This document shows, piece after piece, positions 41,501 through 51,757 of a stretch of DNA of 51,757 nucleotides (within the stretch, counting starts at the first letter, position 1; every line of letters begins with the position of its first letter). The DNA lies in the NCBI RefSeq assembly GCF_000315625.1, contig NW_005434558.1, forward strand, positions 7,085-58,841. Reading direction: 5' to 3'. The notes below the pieces were generated by a model. The model made no database searches. It saw only the letters and a list, made by a program, of their open reading frames with translations, and was not told where the DNA came from. The DNA comes from Guillardia theta CCMP2712 (Eukaryota > Cryptophyceae > Pyrenomonadales > Geminigeraceae). The translations under genes were made by a program, and so were the position numbers.

Positions 41501-44500
41501 ATGTCGAGCATTGCAGATCAAGGCATGTCCTCCAGTCAAGTTCAGAGATCGCTCGATGTTGCTGACAAAAAACGAATCCGAACACGGCACTCCAGGTAAG
41601 AGATATTCCTCCTTCTGGTCTCCCCTCTTCTCTTCCGTCCTTCGTTCATTCTTTATTCCTCATCATTATCACAGTCTCAAGGCAAGAGAGGCTGCTTGGA
41701 AGATCAATCAAATCTATGCTGGTGCTGTCCGCCCGCATAGGGTTGACCCGCGATACAACGACGTGCGAGCTGCTTCAGCTCCCGGTGTGCCTCGGTCGCG
41801 ACACCTCCACACTCCATTCAGGCAGCTTGAGGACAGCAGCTTGGAAGAAATCCTTCCGCGCAAACAGAGCGGCTACTCTGTCCAACTACGTTCCCACCTA
41901 CATAGCATTGAACAGAAACTGTCAACCACGTTTCCGCGGAGGTCGAAGGAGGACAGAGCAGGACTCTCTTCATCCTCCGGCAGTCTTTTCAAGAGTGAGA
42001 GGGAGGAGACAACCTATCTTCCATTGCAAGCTTTCGGGGAAGAGCCAGTAACGGGAGTAGAAAGAGGATCAAGGGCATTGATAGGAGAAGGAGATGGAGG
42101 AAGGGCAGGGACAGGAGTGGGAAGAAGAGCGGATAAACGGAGGAGTTTCCAGCGGAACGAGGTAGAGAACCCGGTGGAGGACGAGGATTATTTGGAGCGC
42201 TGGCTTGACATTCTGTCTTACTCGAACCTGGAGGAGGAAGGCAATACAAAATTAACGCAGGAGACCAAGACGCTGTGGTTGGACCCGCTATCTTCCCAGC
42301 AGGTTGGTTGTGATCTCAAATGCTCCCTGTTGGCTCCTGCTCGATCCTCCTGTTCTTTTCCTGCCTGCCTTCATGCCTGCCTGCCTGTTGATCCGTGCTG
42401 TGCCCAGTCTTTTCTATGTTCTGACAACAATGATCGCCAGGACGAGGCATCAGACAGGTCAGAAAGAAGAAAGAAGGAAGGGGGGAGCAGGCGGTCGAAG
42501 GCAAATCGTTTGCGGTCACAAGAAGATTTCTCGTTGGCGTCCAACCGGTCAGACATCGAGGATCACGCGATAAAGATTGCACATAGGAGAGGGCAAGAGT
42601 TCGAGGAGGAGGAAGAGGAGGAGGAGAGGATATGGGGAGAGTGGATGTCTGAAAAATCAAGCAAGTCCCCGGGCTCAAAGAAAATCCCAATCAAAGTTTC
42701 TCAATCTGTCTTCGATGTTGCCCAGGAATCTGGAGAAACGACAGGCAAGGAGTCGAAAGGTCATCACAATCACAGTCAGGTCCATGAAGAGCATGGCAGT
42801 AACAATCGTGTCGGACATCATAAGTCAGACTCTCATACCTCAGATCATGAGGATGTGCAGGAAAGATTAACAGAGGGCAGTGTCAGTAACCCTTTGCCGC
42901 AGCCTGTCAAGGAGAGGAAACAAGTCACGGTGAAGCCAGTGAAGAACAAAGAAACCCTTCCATCACTGGAACACCACGTCAATGAGAGCAAACAGGCGAA
43001 ACAATTGGAGATTATCAAGGAAGCAGGTGAAAATAAGGTGGAACAGGCTAAGCATGGATCAAACATGTTTGACGATTCCGATGAAAGATCCACACATCAG
43101 CAGATATCAAAAACAAATTCCTCCAACGTCAAACAATCAAAAGCAAGACAGGAAGTTCAAAAAGCTTCAATGAAAACTAAAGATAGTAACAAGCTGCAAT
43201 CCGTCGGAAAACAACAAAGACATCCTGAAAATACCAGTCAGACAGTGACAAAAGCGCGATTAAAAGCCTCATCCAATGAGCAAGCTATCCAAACGAAGTC
43301 GGAGGAGCCGGCCGATGCCGGAGCAGCCGACGAGACGGTCGCTAAGGCCGAGGGGGTCGAGGAGGCAGCGGGAGGGGCCGAGGCCGAGGCGAAGGAGGAG
43401 GGGGCGCCGCTGCCGGCTGAGCAGCAGCATGAGGAGGAGGCGGAGCAGCCGCCGCAGCCGCAGCCGCAGCCGCAGCCGCAGCCGCAGCCGCAGGAGCAGG
43501 CGGCGGAGGAGGGGGCGGCCGGCGAGAGAGAGACGAGGCTGTCAGAGGAGGAGGCGGCGGTACGCATCCAGGCGCGGTCGAGGGGCATGGCAGGACGGGA
43601 GCGGGCGAGGAAGGCCAAGGAGGCCAAGGCGGCGGGGCAGGCCGCCTCCGGGGAGGAGGGCGAGGGCGAGGGCGGCAAGTCAGGAGAGGAGGCGGACGGG
43701 ACGGGAGCAGGGGAGGTACAGGCCAGCAGCCCGGAGGCAGCAGCGGCAGCCGCAGGAGAAGCCGGAGCAGGAGGCGAGGGAGGCGATGCTGCCAGGACGG
43801 AGGCAGAGGAGCCGGCCGATGCCGGAGCAGCCGACGAGACGGTCGCCAAGGCCGAGGGGGTCGAGGAGGCAGCGGGAGGGGCCGAGGCCGAGGCGAAGGA
43901 GGAGGGGGCGCCGCTGCTGGCTGAGCAGCAGCATTAGGAGGTGGCGGAGCTGCCGCCGCAGCCGCAGCCGCAGGAGCAGGCGGCGGAGGAGGGGGCGGCC
44001 GGCGAGAGAGAGACGAGGCTGTCAGAGGAGGAGGCGGCGGTACGCATCCAGGCGCGGTCGAGGGGCATGGCAGGACGGGAGCGGGCGAGGAAGGCCAAGG
44101 AGGCCAAGGCGGCGGGGCAGGCCGTCTCCGGGGAGGAGGGCGAGGGCGAGGGCGGCAAGTCAGGAGAGGAGGCGGACGGGACGGGAGCAGGGGAGGTACA
44201 GGCCAGCAGCCCGGAGGCAGCAGCGGCAGCCGCAGGAGAAGCCGGAGCAGGAGGCGAGGGAGGCGATGCTGCCAGGACGGAGGCAGAGGAGCCGGCCGAT
44301 GCCGGAGCAGCCGACGAGACGGTCGCCAAGGCCGAGGGGGTCGAGGAGGCAGCGGGAGGGGCCGAGGCCGAGGCGAAGGAGGAGGGGGCGCCGCTGCCGG
44401 CTGAGCAGCAGCATGAGGAGGAGGCGGAGCAGCCGCCGCAGCCGCAGCCGCAGGAGCAGGCGGCGGAGGAGGGGGCGGCCGGCGAGAGAGAGACGAGGCT

Positions 44501-47500
44501 GTCAGAGGAGGAGGCGGCGGTACGCATCCAGGCGCGGTCGAGGGGCATGGCAGGACGGGAGCGGGCGAGGAAGGCCAAGGAGGCCAAGGCGGCGGGGCAG
44601 GCCGTCTCCGGGGAGGAGGGCGAGGGCGAGGGCGGCAAGTCAGGAGAGGAGGCGGACGGGACGGGAGCAGGGGAGGTACAGGCCAGCAGCCCGGAGGCAG
44701 CAGCGGCAGCCGCAGGAGAAGCCGGAGCAGGAGGCGAGGGAGGCGATGCTGCCAGGACGGAGGCAGAGGAGCCGGCCGATGCCGGAGCAGCCGACGAGAC
44801 GGTCGCCAAGGCCGAGGGGGTCGAGGAGGCAGCGGGAGGGGCCGAGGCCGAGGCGAAGGAGGAGGGGGCGCCGCTGCCGGCTGAGCAGCAGCATGAGGAG
44901 GAGGCGGAGCAGCCGCCGCAGCCGCAGCCGCAGCCGCAGGAGCAGGCGGCGGAGCAGGCGGCGGAGGAGGGGGCGGCCGGCGAGAGAGAGACGAGGCTGT
45001 CAGAGGAGGAGGCGGCGGTACGCATCCAGGCGCGGTCGAGGGGCATGGCAGGACGGGAGCGGGCGAGGAAGGCCAAGGAGGCCAAGGCGGCGGGGCAGGC
45101 CGTCTCCGGGGAGGAGGGCGAGGGCGAGGGCGGCAAGTCAGGAGAGGAGGCGGACGGGACGGGAGCAGGGGAGGTACAGGCCAGCAGCCCGGAGGCAGCA
45201 GCGGCAGCCGCAGGAGAAGCCGGAGCAGGAGGCGAGGGAGGCGATGCTGCCAGGACGGAGGCAGAGGAGCCGGCCGATGCCGGAGCAGCCGACGAGACGG
45301 TCGCCAAGGCCGAGGGGGTCGAGGAGGCAGCGGGAGGGGCCGAGGCCGAGGCGAAGGAGGAGGGGGCGCCGCTGCCGGCTGAGCAGCAGCATGAGGAGGA
45401 GGCGGAGCAGCCGCCGCAGCCGCAGCCGCAGCCGCAGGAGCAGGCGGCGGAGCAGGCGGCGGAGGAGGGGGCGGCCGGCGAGAGAGAGACGAGGCTGTCA
45501 GAGGAGGAGGCGGCGGTACGCATCCAGGCGCGGTCGAGGGGCATGGCAGGACGGGAGCGGGCGAGGAAGGCCAAGGAGGCCAAGGCGGCGGGGCAGGCCG
45601 TCTCCGGGGAGGAGGGCGAGGGCGAGGGCGGCAAGTCAGGAGAGGAGGCGGACGGGACGGGAGCAGGGGAGGTACAGGCCAGCAGCCCGGAGGCAGCAGC
45701 GGCAGCCGCAGGAGAAGCCGGAGCAGGAGGCGAGGGAGGCGATGCTGCCAGGACGGAGGCAGAGGAGCCGGCCGATGCCGGAGCAGCCGACGAGACGGTC
45801 GCCAAGGCCGAGGGGGTCGAGGAGGCAGCGGGAGGGGCCGAGGCCGAGGCGAAGGAGGAGGGGGCGCCGCTGCCGGCTGAGCAGCAGCATGAGGAGGAGG
45901 CGGAGCAGCCGCCGCAGCCGCAGCCGCAGGAGCAGGCGGCGGAGGAGGGGGCGGCCGGCGAGAGAGAGACGAGGCTGTCAGAGGAGGAGGCGGCGGTACG
46001 CATCCAGGCGCGGTCGAGGGGCATGGCAGGACGGGAGCGGGCGAGGAAGGCCAAGGAGGCCAAGGCGGCGGGGCAGGCCGTCTCCGGGGAGGAGGGCGAG
46101 GGCGAGGGCGGCAAGTCAGGAGAGGAGGCGGACGGGACGGGAGCAGGGGAGGTACAGGCCAGCAGCCCGGAGGCAGCAGCGGCAGCCGCAGGAGAAGCCG
46201 GAGCAGGAGGCGAGGGAGGCGATGCTGCCAGGACGGAGGCAGAGGAGCCGGCCGATGCCGGAGCAGCCGACGAGACGGTCGCCAAGGCCTAGGGGGTCGA
46301 GGAGGCAGCGGGAGGGGCCGAGGCCGAGGCGAAGGAGGAGGGGGCGCCGCTGCCGGCTGAGCAGCAGCATGAGGAGGAGGCGGAGCAGCCGCCGCAGCCG
46401 CAGCCGCAGCCGCAGGAGCAGGTGGCGGAGCAGGCGGCGGAGGAGGGGGCGGCCGGCGAGAGAGAGACGAGGCTGTCAGAGGAGGAGGCGGCGGTACGCA
46501 TCCAGGCGCGGTCGAGGGGCATGGCAGGACGGGAGCGGGCGAGGAAGGCCAAGGAGGCCAAGGCGGCGGGGCAGGCCGTCTCCGGGGAGGAGGGCGAGGG
46601 CGAGGGCGGCAAGTCAGGAGAGGAGGCGGACGGGACGGGAGCAGGGGAGGTACAGGCCAGCAGCCCGGAGGCAGCAGCGGCAGCCGCAGGAGAAGCCGGA
46701 GCAGGAGGCGAGGGAGGCGATGCTGCCAGGACGGAGGCAGAGGAGCCGGCCGATGCCGGAGCAGCCGACGAGACGGTCGCCAAGGCCGAGGGGGTCGAGG
46801 AGGCAGCGGGAGGGGCCGAGGCCGAGGCGAAGGAGGAGGGGGCGCCGCTGCCGGCTGAGCAGCAGCATGAGGAGGAGGCGGAGCAGCCGCCGCAGCCGCA
46901 GCCGCAGCCGCAGCCGCAGGAGCAGGCGGCGGAGGAGGGGGCGGCCGGCGAGAGAGAGACGAGGCTGTCAGAGGAGGAGGCGGCGGTACGCATCCAGGCG
47001 CGGTCGAGGGGCATGGCAGGACGGGAGCGGGCGAGGAAGGCCAAGGAGGCCAAGGCGGCGGGGCAGGCCGCCTCCGGGGAGGGCGGGTGGGCTAACGAGG
47101 GATCGGGAGAAATCAAATCATCGCAAGGTCTTTTGTTTGATTCAGCTGGGAAGCCTGCCAGATCAAATTCTTCAGTCACTGATGAGGGTGGTGGATTTGA
47201 GGAGCTTTGCATGTCACAGGATCATGTCTTTGATTTTCAACTCTTCCTTTCTTCCTTTCATAATTTTCAATCTCAGCTGGATGAGTTTCTCTTTTCATCT
47301 TCAGATGTTACAAATCTCGAAGAGCTCAAGAAATCCTTCCAGCTCTGCCACTCTCTTATGTCGTCAGCTGGACCCGAGCTGGTCCGTGGGAAGTTTGTCG
47401 ACCAAGGGATAGCCACCACTCCGGCCCTCGAGTTTCTCTTTAGGGACGTCAAGGAAACCGATTTTGACAAGCTGTTGAAACTGAAGTCAACGGAGCGGAA

Positions 47501-48843
47501 GGTAAGCATCCTCGCCAACTGATCTCTTTACTTTCTCCCTCCGTTGCGCCGCTTTCACAGTCATTCCCCCCCATCACACACACTCTCATCCTCGTCATCA
47601 GCTGCACCCCCAATGACTTCCTGCAGGAACGCAAGAGCTACTTCCATCAGGTCCTCAAGCAGCGTCCTTCACCTTGCCGCACTTCCCGCAGCGAGGGCTA
47701 TCAATCTCCCAGCAGATCGCCGCAGAAGGATGGAGAGACGCCGGAGGAAGTGCTGCCGTTTCCTCGATCCCTCTCAGTCATTCTTGCTGATCCTGCTGAA
47801 TCCTCCTCGGAGGAAGCGAACGGAGGCCAACGGGAGGGTGCGGCGAGCTCGGCTGCACCTGTCTCTGCTCCTCCCTCTCTTTCTCTCTTCTCCTCCCTCC
47901 CTTCCGTCATCTCCTGGAATGCGCCACTGCGCAGCCTCCAGGCATCTGCAGCTCACCCGCCATCCCAGGGCCCTGGGGCAGGTGGCGAGGAGACGCGAGG
48001 GAAGGGCGAGGCAGCAGCACAGGATGCCAAACTAGACGAGCCCCAGAACCAACCCCAGCTGAAAGATGCTGGGGTTGCCGTCGAGTCTCCAGCTCTCTGC
48101 GGTCTGCCATCGGCCGCCACCTGGTCAGTGAGCTCTGACGCCTGCCAAGCAGCTGGGAAGGAGCTGGAGACCGTGACCCGTATGGACCACCGCCAACTGC
48201 TTGCCGAGATCCTCGCCGCCATTGAGTCCCTCCAACAGAAGAAGCGACTCCCCCGTCCCAACAGGTGCTCCCCCAACTTTCCCCTCCCCTGTCCTTGTCC
48301 ACTTGCTCTGGCTGCCTCTACCTGTGCCGGCTCGTCTCCTCTCCCCTCCTCCTTCTCCTCCTCGCTCGGCTCATCATCGTGCTGCAGCGCCGCTGGACTG
48401 CTCGAGCGGCTCAGGAATGGGAAGCTGAAGGGGAAGGATGCGATCCAGTGGTACTCCAAACGACCGGCTGCTATAGTGAAGGCCCTCCGGTCCCAGGTAA
48501 CGTTCGCTCTCCTCCTCCTCCACCTCCTCTTCCGCCCCCTCCTTCCCATCTGCCTGCTTCACATCTTCTTCTCCTCGCCTTTGTCCCCTTTCCTGCCTCC
48601 CTTCTCAGGAAGACCCGACAGCTCGTTCCTCCTTCACTGCTCCCCGTCTTGCTGCTCTGCCGTTGACTGCTGTCTCTGACTTTTTCCCCCAGCGGGCTCA
48701 GTCTGCTGCCATACTGCAGGCCCACGTCCGTTGCCTCCTGTCCTCTCCTACTCCGACTCGGTAGAAGTCGGTCCAGGGATTCCTCGCAGCTGCGTCGGGC
48801 GATGCATGACGTGCGCCTGCGGAAACCCAAGAGAGATAAGTAG
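41501..48843 (+). CDS. Giant IQ-motif repeat protein, with two in-frame TAG codons
   Basis: ATG 41501 gives MSSIADQGMSSSQVQRSLDV; the splice at 41595/41675 leads to LKAREAAWKINQIYAGAVRP. Further exons: 42441-47501, 47627-48264, 48388-48496, 48693-48739 and 48777-48843. Phases agree throughout (2214 aa if the TAGs are read through). The 138-nt stretch 42303-42440 is also in frame and may be retained. The centre is eight 160-166-aa repeats, each with one IQ motif (VRIQARSRGMAGRERAR), the calmodulin/EF-hand light-chain binding motif, in low-complexity Glu/Ala/Gly/Pro-Gln sequence. The last exons hold an IQ-like segment (AAILQAHVRCLL). TAG codons at 43935-43937 and 46290-46292 replace GAG of other repeats. 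The gene may be truncated, mutated or misassembled. A stop at 48762-48764 is an alternative end. Confidence 0.7.
43300..47090 (+). repeat. Coding tandem array, eight units of 480-498 bp
   Basis: The IQ core word tacgcatcca lies at 43561, 44041, 44521, 45019, 45517, 45997, 46495 and 46987, so spacings are 480, 480, 498, 498, 480, 498 and 492 bp, all multiples of 3. Length differences come from the number of (Pro-Gln) and EQAAEQA codons. Identity between units is very high. Confidence 0.95.
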
Positions 48844-51650
48844 ACGAAGGAGGAGGAGGAAAAGGGAGGAGGACACGGGAGGGGGAGGAAGAGAAGGGAG
48901 AGAGAGGAGGAGAGCCAAAGAGCAACACACGAAGTGGAGGTAAAGAATTATATACCACAAGCCCCTTGCGCTCGCGCACCATGCTCGGCTCCTGCAGGTC
49001 CCACAAATGAGGAAACGAAGAGGAAGGAAGGGAGAAGTAAAGGTCCTGGTCGGTGAGGGAACGGCAGGGAGGTGGGAGGGGAGGAGAGGAGGAGGAGAGA
49101 GAGAGAGAGAGGAGGAGACGACCTCTCGCCAGTATTTATCGCCCAAGGACAGACTAAGGACGCTCTTCTGCCGGAAGAGACAGCGACAGTCAGTCTCTCC
49201 CTCCCTCCGCTTCCACCCGCACCTGCCACTGGCCAAGAGAGTTCGATCCCCCGACAACGAAGACTCTCGCGCCCAAGGCAGCAGCTGAAAACGCAAAGTC
49301 AGCGTATAACGAGCAAGTCTAAGGGGGGGGGGGGGGTAGGAGGAGGAGGAGGAGGAGGAGAGCACACAGTAACCAACCGCCATGAGCATAACGCTCCTCG
49401 CGCAAGGGTCGCTCCGACCGCCACTTCCTCGTCCGGAAGTCAAAGTACTCGACGCTTTTGTGCACGGTGGGAGGGGAAGGATTCTCCTCCTCCCTCCGCA
49501 CCTTCCCGCAACTTCCCTCCCTCCCTATCGACGAGTCCTCGTGCCCTCCGACAACCAGGATGCCATCGCTCAGCACCACTGCCGTCATCTCGCACCTGTC
49601 AAGAATGAATCTCGCAGCTGCTGTAGACTCTCCCTCCACCTTCTTCGCTGCATTGGCGGCTCTTCTCTCCAGGTCTTGTCGCTATGTGGAGGTGAGGAGA
49701 TTGGAAGGGCCAGGAGAAACATGAAGCATGATTTTATGGAGCAGGAGGAGGAGGAGCAGGAGGAGGAGGAGCAGGAGGAGGAGGAGGAGGAGCAGCAGCA
49801 GCACCTTGAGTTCCAGCTCCACATGTTGGAATGCACTTCTTCTCCGTCGGACCCTCCCATGTAGTAGAGCCTGCCGTCGTGGGCGATCATCGCCCCTCCC
49901 CACCTGCGTTTTCTCAGCTCGCTGCTGCTGTACTGGCAGCTGAGGCTGACCGAGGAGAGGGGAGTGAAGTTTCTGGCCGCCACGAGTTTGACTCGTAGTC
50001 GTAACTTGACATGTCGGAGGACACGCTCGCTACAAGCCCAGCAGGTGAGCTGAGAAGGGACCTTGTCAACCACCAACCGTTCTCAAAGTTCCTTCCCCCC
50101 GCCGCGTACAGTCGATCCTCCTGGCATGGTGTGAGGGCAGGTCAAGCTGCAAACTAGCCCACCAGCGTGCCGCATGCGACGTTCATCCAGCAGCCGGGCA
50201 GGTCAGCCTCCCTCCTCCAGCAGACGCCGAAGGGATCTGCAGTCACCTCAGATCCAGGTGATCGGAGGGTCATGAGGAGGAGGGAGAGGAAGGGAGAGAG
50301 GAAGGGAGAACAGCAGGAGGAGGAGGAGGAGGAGAAGGAAGGGAGAGAGGAAGGGAGAACAGCAGGAGGAGGAGAGGGGGGGGTGGGGAGGAGGAGAGCA
50401 GTACCCATGCTCTCAACGATGTGCGAGGTCCTGTTCCTTATCACGTCGTACCTAGTGGATGAAGGAAGTCATCCCCAGCTGGTTGACAAGCACTTTCTCA
50501 GCTCCTCACCCGCCGACGACATACGTCCTGTAGTGCGCGACAGCTAATCCCGCAGACACCCGAGCCCAAGAGAGAGGCTCCTCGTCCTGCCCACGAAGTT
50601 GAGCTGGAAAGGAAGACACGCAGCAGGGAGAGAGGTGAAAGAGAAGTAGAGGAGAAGAAAGAGAATAGTAGGGGTTTATGAAGGTGAAGGTGGAGGAAAA
50701 GTACGGATTGGAAGACGGGAAGGATTGGAAGCGGAAGAGAGGAAGGGAGAGGACGAGGAGGCAGGAGGAGGCAGCAGATTGGTTCACCATTGTCCATCCC
50801 GGCATAGAAGTGTGCACTGCTCGAGGGATAATAGTCCTTTCTTCCTTGACATGCTTCTCTATCTCCATAGACTCCACCCTCCCCTGCGATCCTCATCAAA
50901 TTTCTTGCTCCTGCCTTCTGCAGACTTGCCTCCTCTACCTCCTCCTCCTCTACCTCCCGGCCACCTTCCCCTCCCTCTCCGACTTCTTTGACTTCCATCC
51001 TGTGTCTCCACTCTTTCCCGCTCCATCCACCTCCATCTCCTAAAGATACCATCACCACCACCAACATACACCTTTCCCTGCTCCTGCTGCCCCTGCTCTT
51101 TCTGCTCTTCCTGTCCTCCCTGCGTTGCGATATTTCACGCGCTCTTGTCCCTCCTTCTTTTCAGCTCCGCTCTCCTCACCAGCGTCTTATCCATCGGTCG
51201 CCTGCTCCTTACTCCTCCCACCTGCTCAACCAAGTGAGACAACGGTCAGGAAGCAACATCGTAACTCACAGCGTACAAGTACTTGTCTGTCTCTTGCATG
51301 AGTTCAACCTGGGAACATGTCAGGTCTCATGTTCTGATCCCACGACAATCTGCAGACTTCGAGGTTGTGTATCCTCTCCTTGATGATTTGTTGCTGAGCA
51401 TGCAGCGTCATTCCACATCACGACAGGAGCTGCACGACCTTGGCCGGGCTGTAGTCCTCCGCATTTCGTGTCTCTTTCTAAACGCAGATGTGAGTTGAGA
51501 GGAGAGGAGCGAAACTTTGCAGGCCAGGTGGATGAGAGACATAGGGGGTGCAAACGTAAAGAACATAAAGGAGAGAAGGGGGAGACGTCTGCGGACCTCG
51601 AAGACTCCGAGCGCTCCTTGCAGCTCCAGAAACCTCTTGTGCATCTTCAT
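48698..51650 (-). CDS. Kelch-repeat (beta-propeller) protein, multi-exon, 5' end uncertain
   Basis: Minus-strand exons spell several kelch blades: WARVSAGLAVAHYRTYVVGG then YDVIRNRTSHIVES (about 50600-50410); WMNVACGTL joined to EDRLYAAGGRNFEN (about 50200-50070); YDYESNSWRPETSLPSPR joined through a 47-nt intron to WGGAMIAHDGRLYYMGG (about 50010-49810); MTAVVLSDGILVVGG with SVEYFDFRTRKW (about 49600-49420); and LGARVFVVGGSNSLGQWQ (about 49285-49220). The GG pair and the spaced Tyr/Trp are the kelch signature, so a beta-propeller interaction domain is expected. Upstream exons (51650 to about 51150) encode charged helices such as MHKRFLELQGALGVFE and may belong to the same gene. The 3' end is unclear: the last frame runs to 48698 and would overlap the end of the IQ gene on the opposite strand. 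Confidence 0.68.
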
Positions 51651-51734
51651 TTTCTGCAGGAAGAAGCTTCCAAGTCACAGCTGAGCCTCCTCATTGCTCG
51701 ATGTTAACACAAACAGCTGCTGGTCCACACGCTT

Positions 51735-51757
51735 TCTCCCTCCCTCCCTCCCTCCCT
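51735..51757 (+). repeat. (CCCT)n microsatellite at window end
   Basis: The window ends in a run of ccct units; its full length lies outside. Confidence 0.7.

Noticed and set aside
43934-46285. A 783-codon minus-strand Ala/Ser-rich frame
   Set aside because: It arises from the GC-rich repeat composition, has no start context or splice partners, and copies each repeat.
43935-46292. Stop-codon reassignment (TAG read as Glu)
   Set aside because: TAG serves as the apparent normal stop in other genes of the window (for example 6117-6119 and 16327-16329).
43276-47412. A 1378-codon Arg-rich open frame
   Set aside because: It is the +1 shadow of the IQ repeat. The IQ frame connects by phase to exons on both sides and carries recognisable IQ motifs.

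Overview
The window looks like nuclear DNA of a secondary-plastid alga, most likely a cryptophyte such as Guillardia theta. Genes have many very short GT-AG introns (mostly 35-55 nt), intergenic spacing can be under 20 nt, and at least two proteins begin with a signal peptide followed at once by a Phe-led, Ser/Thr/Arg-rich stretch, as in cryptophyte and heterokont plastid presequences. I assembled exons by hand from splice sites and phase; species and orthology were not checked by any search.

Layout. 1-3146: 3' part of a coiled-coil-repeat / P-loop NTPase / nuclease-like gene of Crinkler-RHS type, with a frameshift in its repeat. 3795-4502: 19-bp minisatellite. 4790-6890: two small convergent multi-exon genes. 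7.1-10.0 kb: gene-poor, with G-rich and GC-rich palindromic islands and small tandem repeats. 10.05-16.33 kb: a PDZ-PDZ-SH3-C2-coiled-coil scaffold gene. 16.73-18.50 kb: plastid-targeted atypical SDR, converging at 16 bp on a Cof-type HAD phosphatase (18.52-20.02 kb, minus). 21.14-23.84 kb: single-exon nuclear cap-binding protein CBP80, converging on an aldo-keto reductase (23.94-25.16 kb, minus). 26.49-27.14 kb: plastid ClpS. 27.4-32.8 kb: a composite inverted/tandem-repeat element between GC-rich islands. 33.08-35.73 kb: an intact second Crinkler-RHS-type gene. 37.53-38.19 kb: a secreted Cys-rich, probably GPI-anchored protein. 39.95-41.48 kb: an unrecognised helical protein gene ending 18 nt before a 7.3-kb gene (41.50-48.84 kb) that carries eight near-identical repeats, each with one IQ motif, and two in-frame TAG codons. 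48.7-51.7 kb: a minus-strand kelch-repeat gene.

The housekeeping genes (CBP80, ClpS, HAD, SDR, aldo-keto reductase) show no shared pathway and no operon logic. The accessory material is the unusual part: two Crinkler-RHS-type genes, one on each side of a young repeat element; dispersed GC-rich islands that share diverged, sometimes inverted words; and coding repeats with units that are multiples of 3, so the frame survives copy-number change.
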